DNA of 5,804 bases from Chitinophaga pinensis (lineage in GTDB: Bacteria; Bacteroidota; Bacteroidia; UKL13-3). Made by a program: the position numbers and the translations under genes. Under the pieces are notes generated by a model, which made no database searches, was not told the DNA's origin, and was given only the letters and a program-made list of their open reading frames with translations. Shown here piece by piece: positions 5,803 through 5,804 of the stretch. The stretch covers positions 1-5,804 of the forward strand of contig CAMCJW010000192.1 of NCBI GenBank assembly GCA_945875195.1. Direction: 5' to 3'. Each line of letters opens with the position of its first letter. The first letter of the stretch is position 1.

Positions 5803-5804
5803 CA

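Overview
The window looks like chromosomal DNA of a Bacteroidota bacterium. It is AT-rich. The two best promoter candidates match the Bacteroidota consensus (-7 element TAnnTTTG) rather than the E. coli one. PdxJ has the VNINK form I associate with that phylum. The gene block relA/spoT - fur - purA on one strand is an arrangement I recall as common there. I cannot name the genus from the sequence.

Layout, left to right. Positions 1-263 hold no convincing gene. The first ~105 bases carry a cluster of short direct and inverted AGTTTCG repeats with hairpin potential. Positions 264-602 (minus) are the decayed 3' end of a tyrosine recombinase. It has a frameshift, an in-frame stop, loss of a catalytic arginine and an internal 84-bp tandem duplication. 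The promoter I propose for pdxJ lies inside this relic. pdxJ (641-1360, plus) makes the pyridoxine 5'-phosphate ring. It meets purA tail to tail, with no base between the two stop codons.

On the minus strand, transcription runs from relA/spoT (5496-3283, bifunctional-type ppGpp synthetase/hydrolase) across a 148-bp gap to fur (3134-2631, metal-dependent repressor). After only 4 bp it reaches purA (2626-1361, adenylosuccinate synthase). fur and purA are very likely cotranscribed. The three genes connect growth control by (p)ppGpp, metal sensing and a GTP-consuming step of AMP synthesis.

The 224-bp gap between relA/spoT and a divergent tRNA-Leu(UAG) (5721-5802, plus) holds two short perfect palindromes and a helically phased direct repeat. 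None of these is explained by the genes. A good TAnnTTTG element sits just before the tRNA.

Most of the window is ordinary core genome. The unusual parts are the left edge (recombinase relic plus repeats, probably an old integration or recombination locus) and the structured relA-tRNA intergenic region. I see no clear new multi-gene system.
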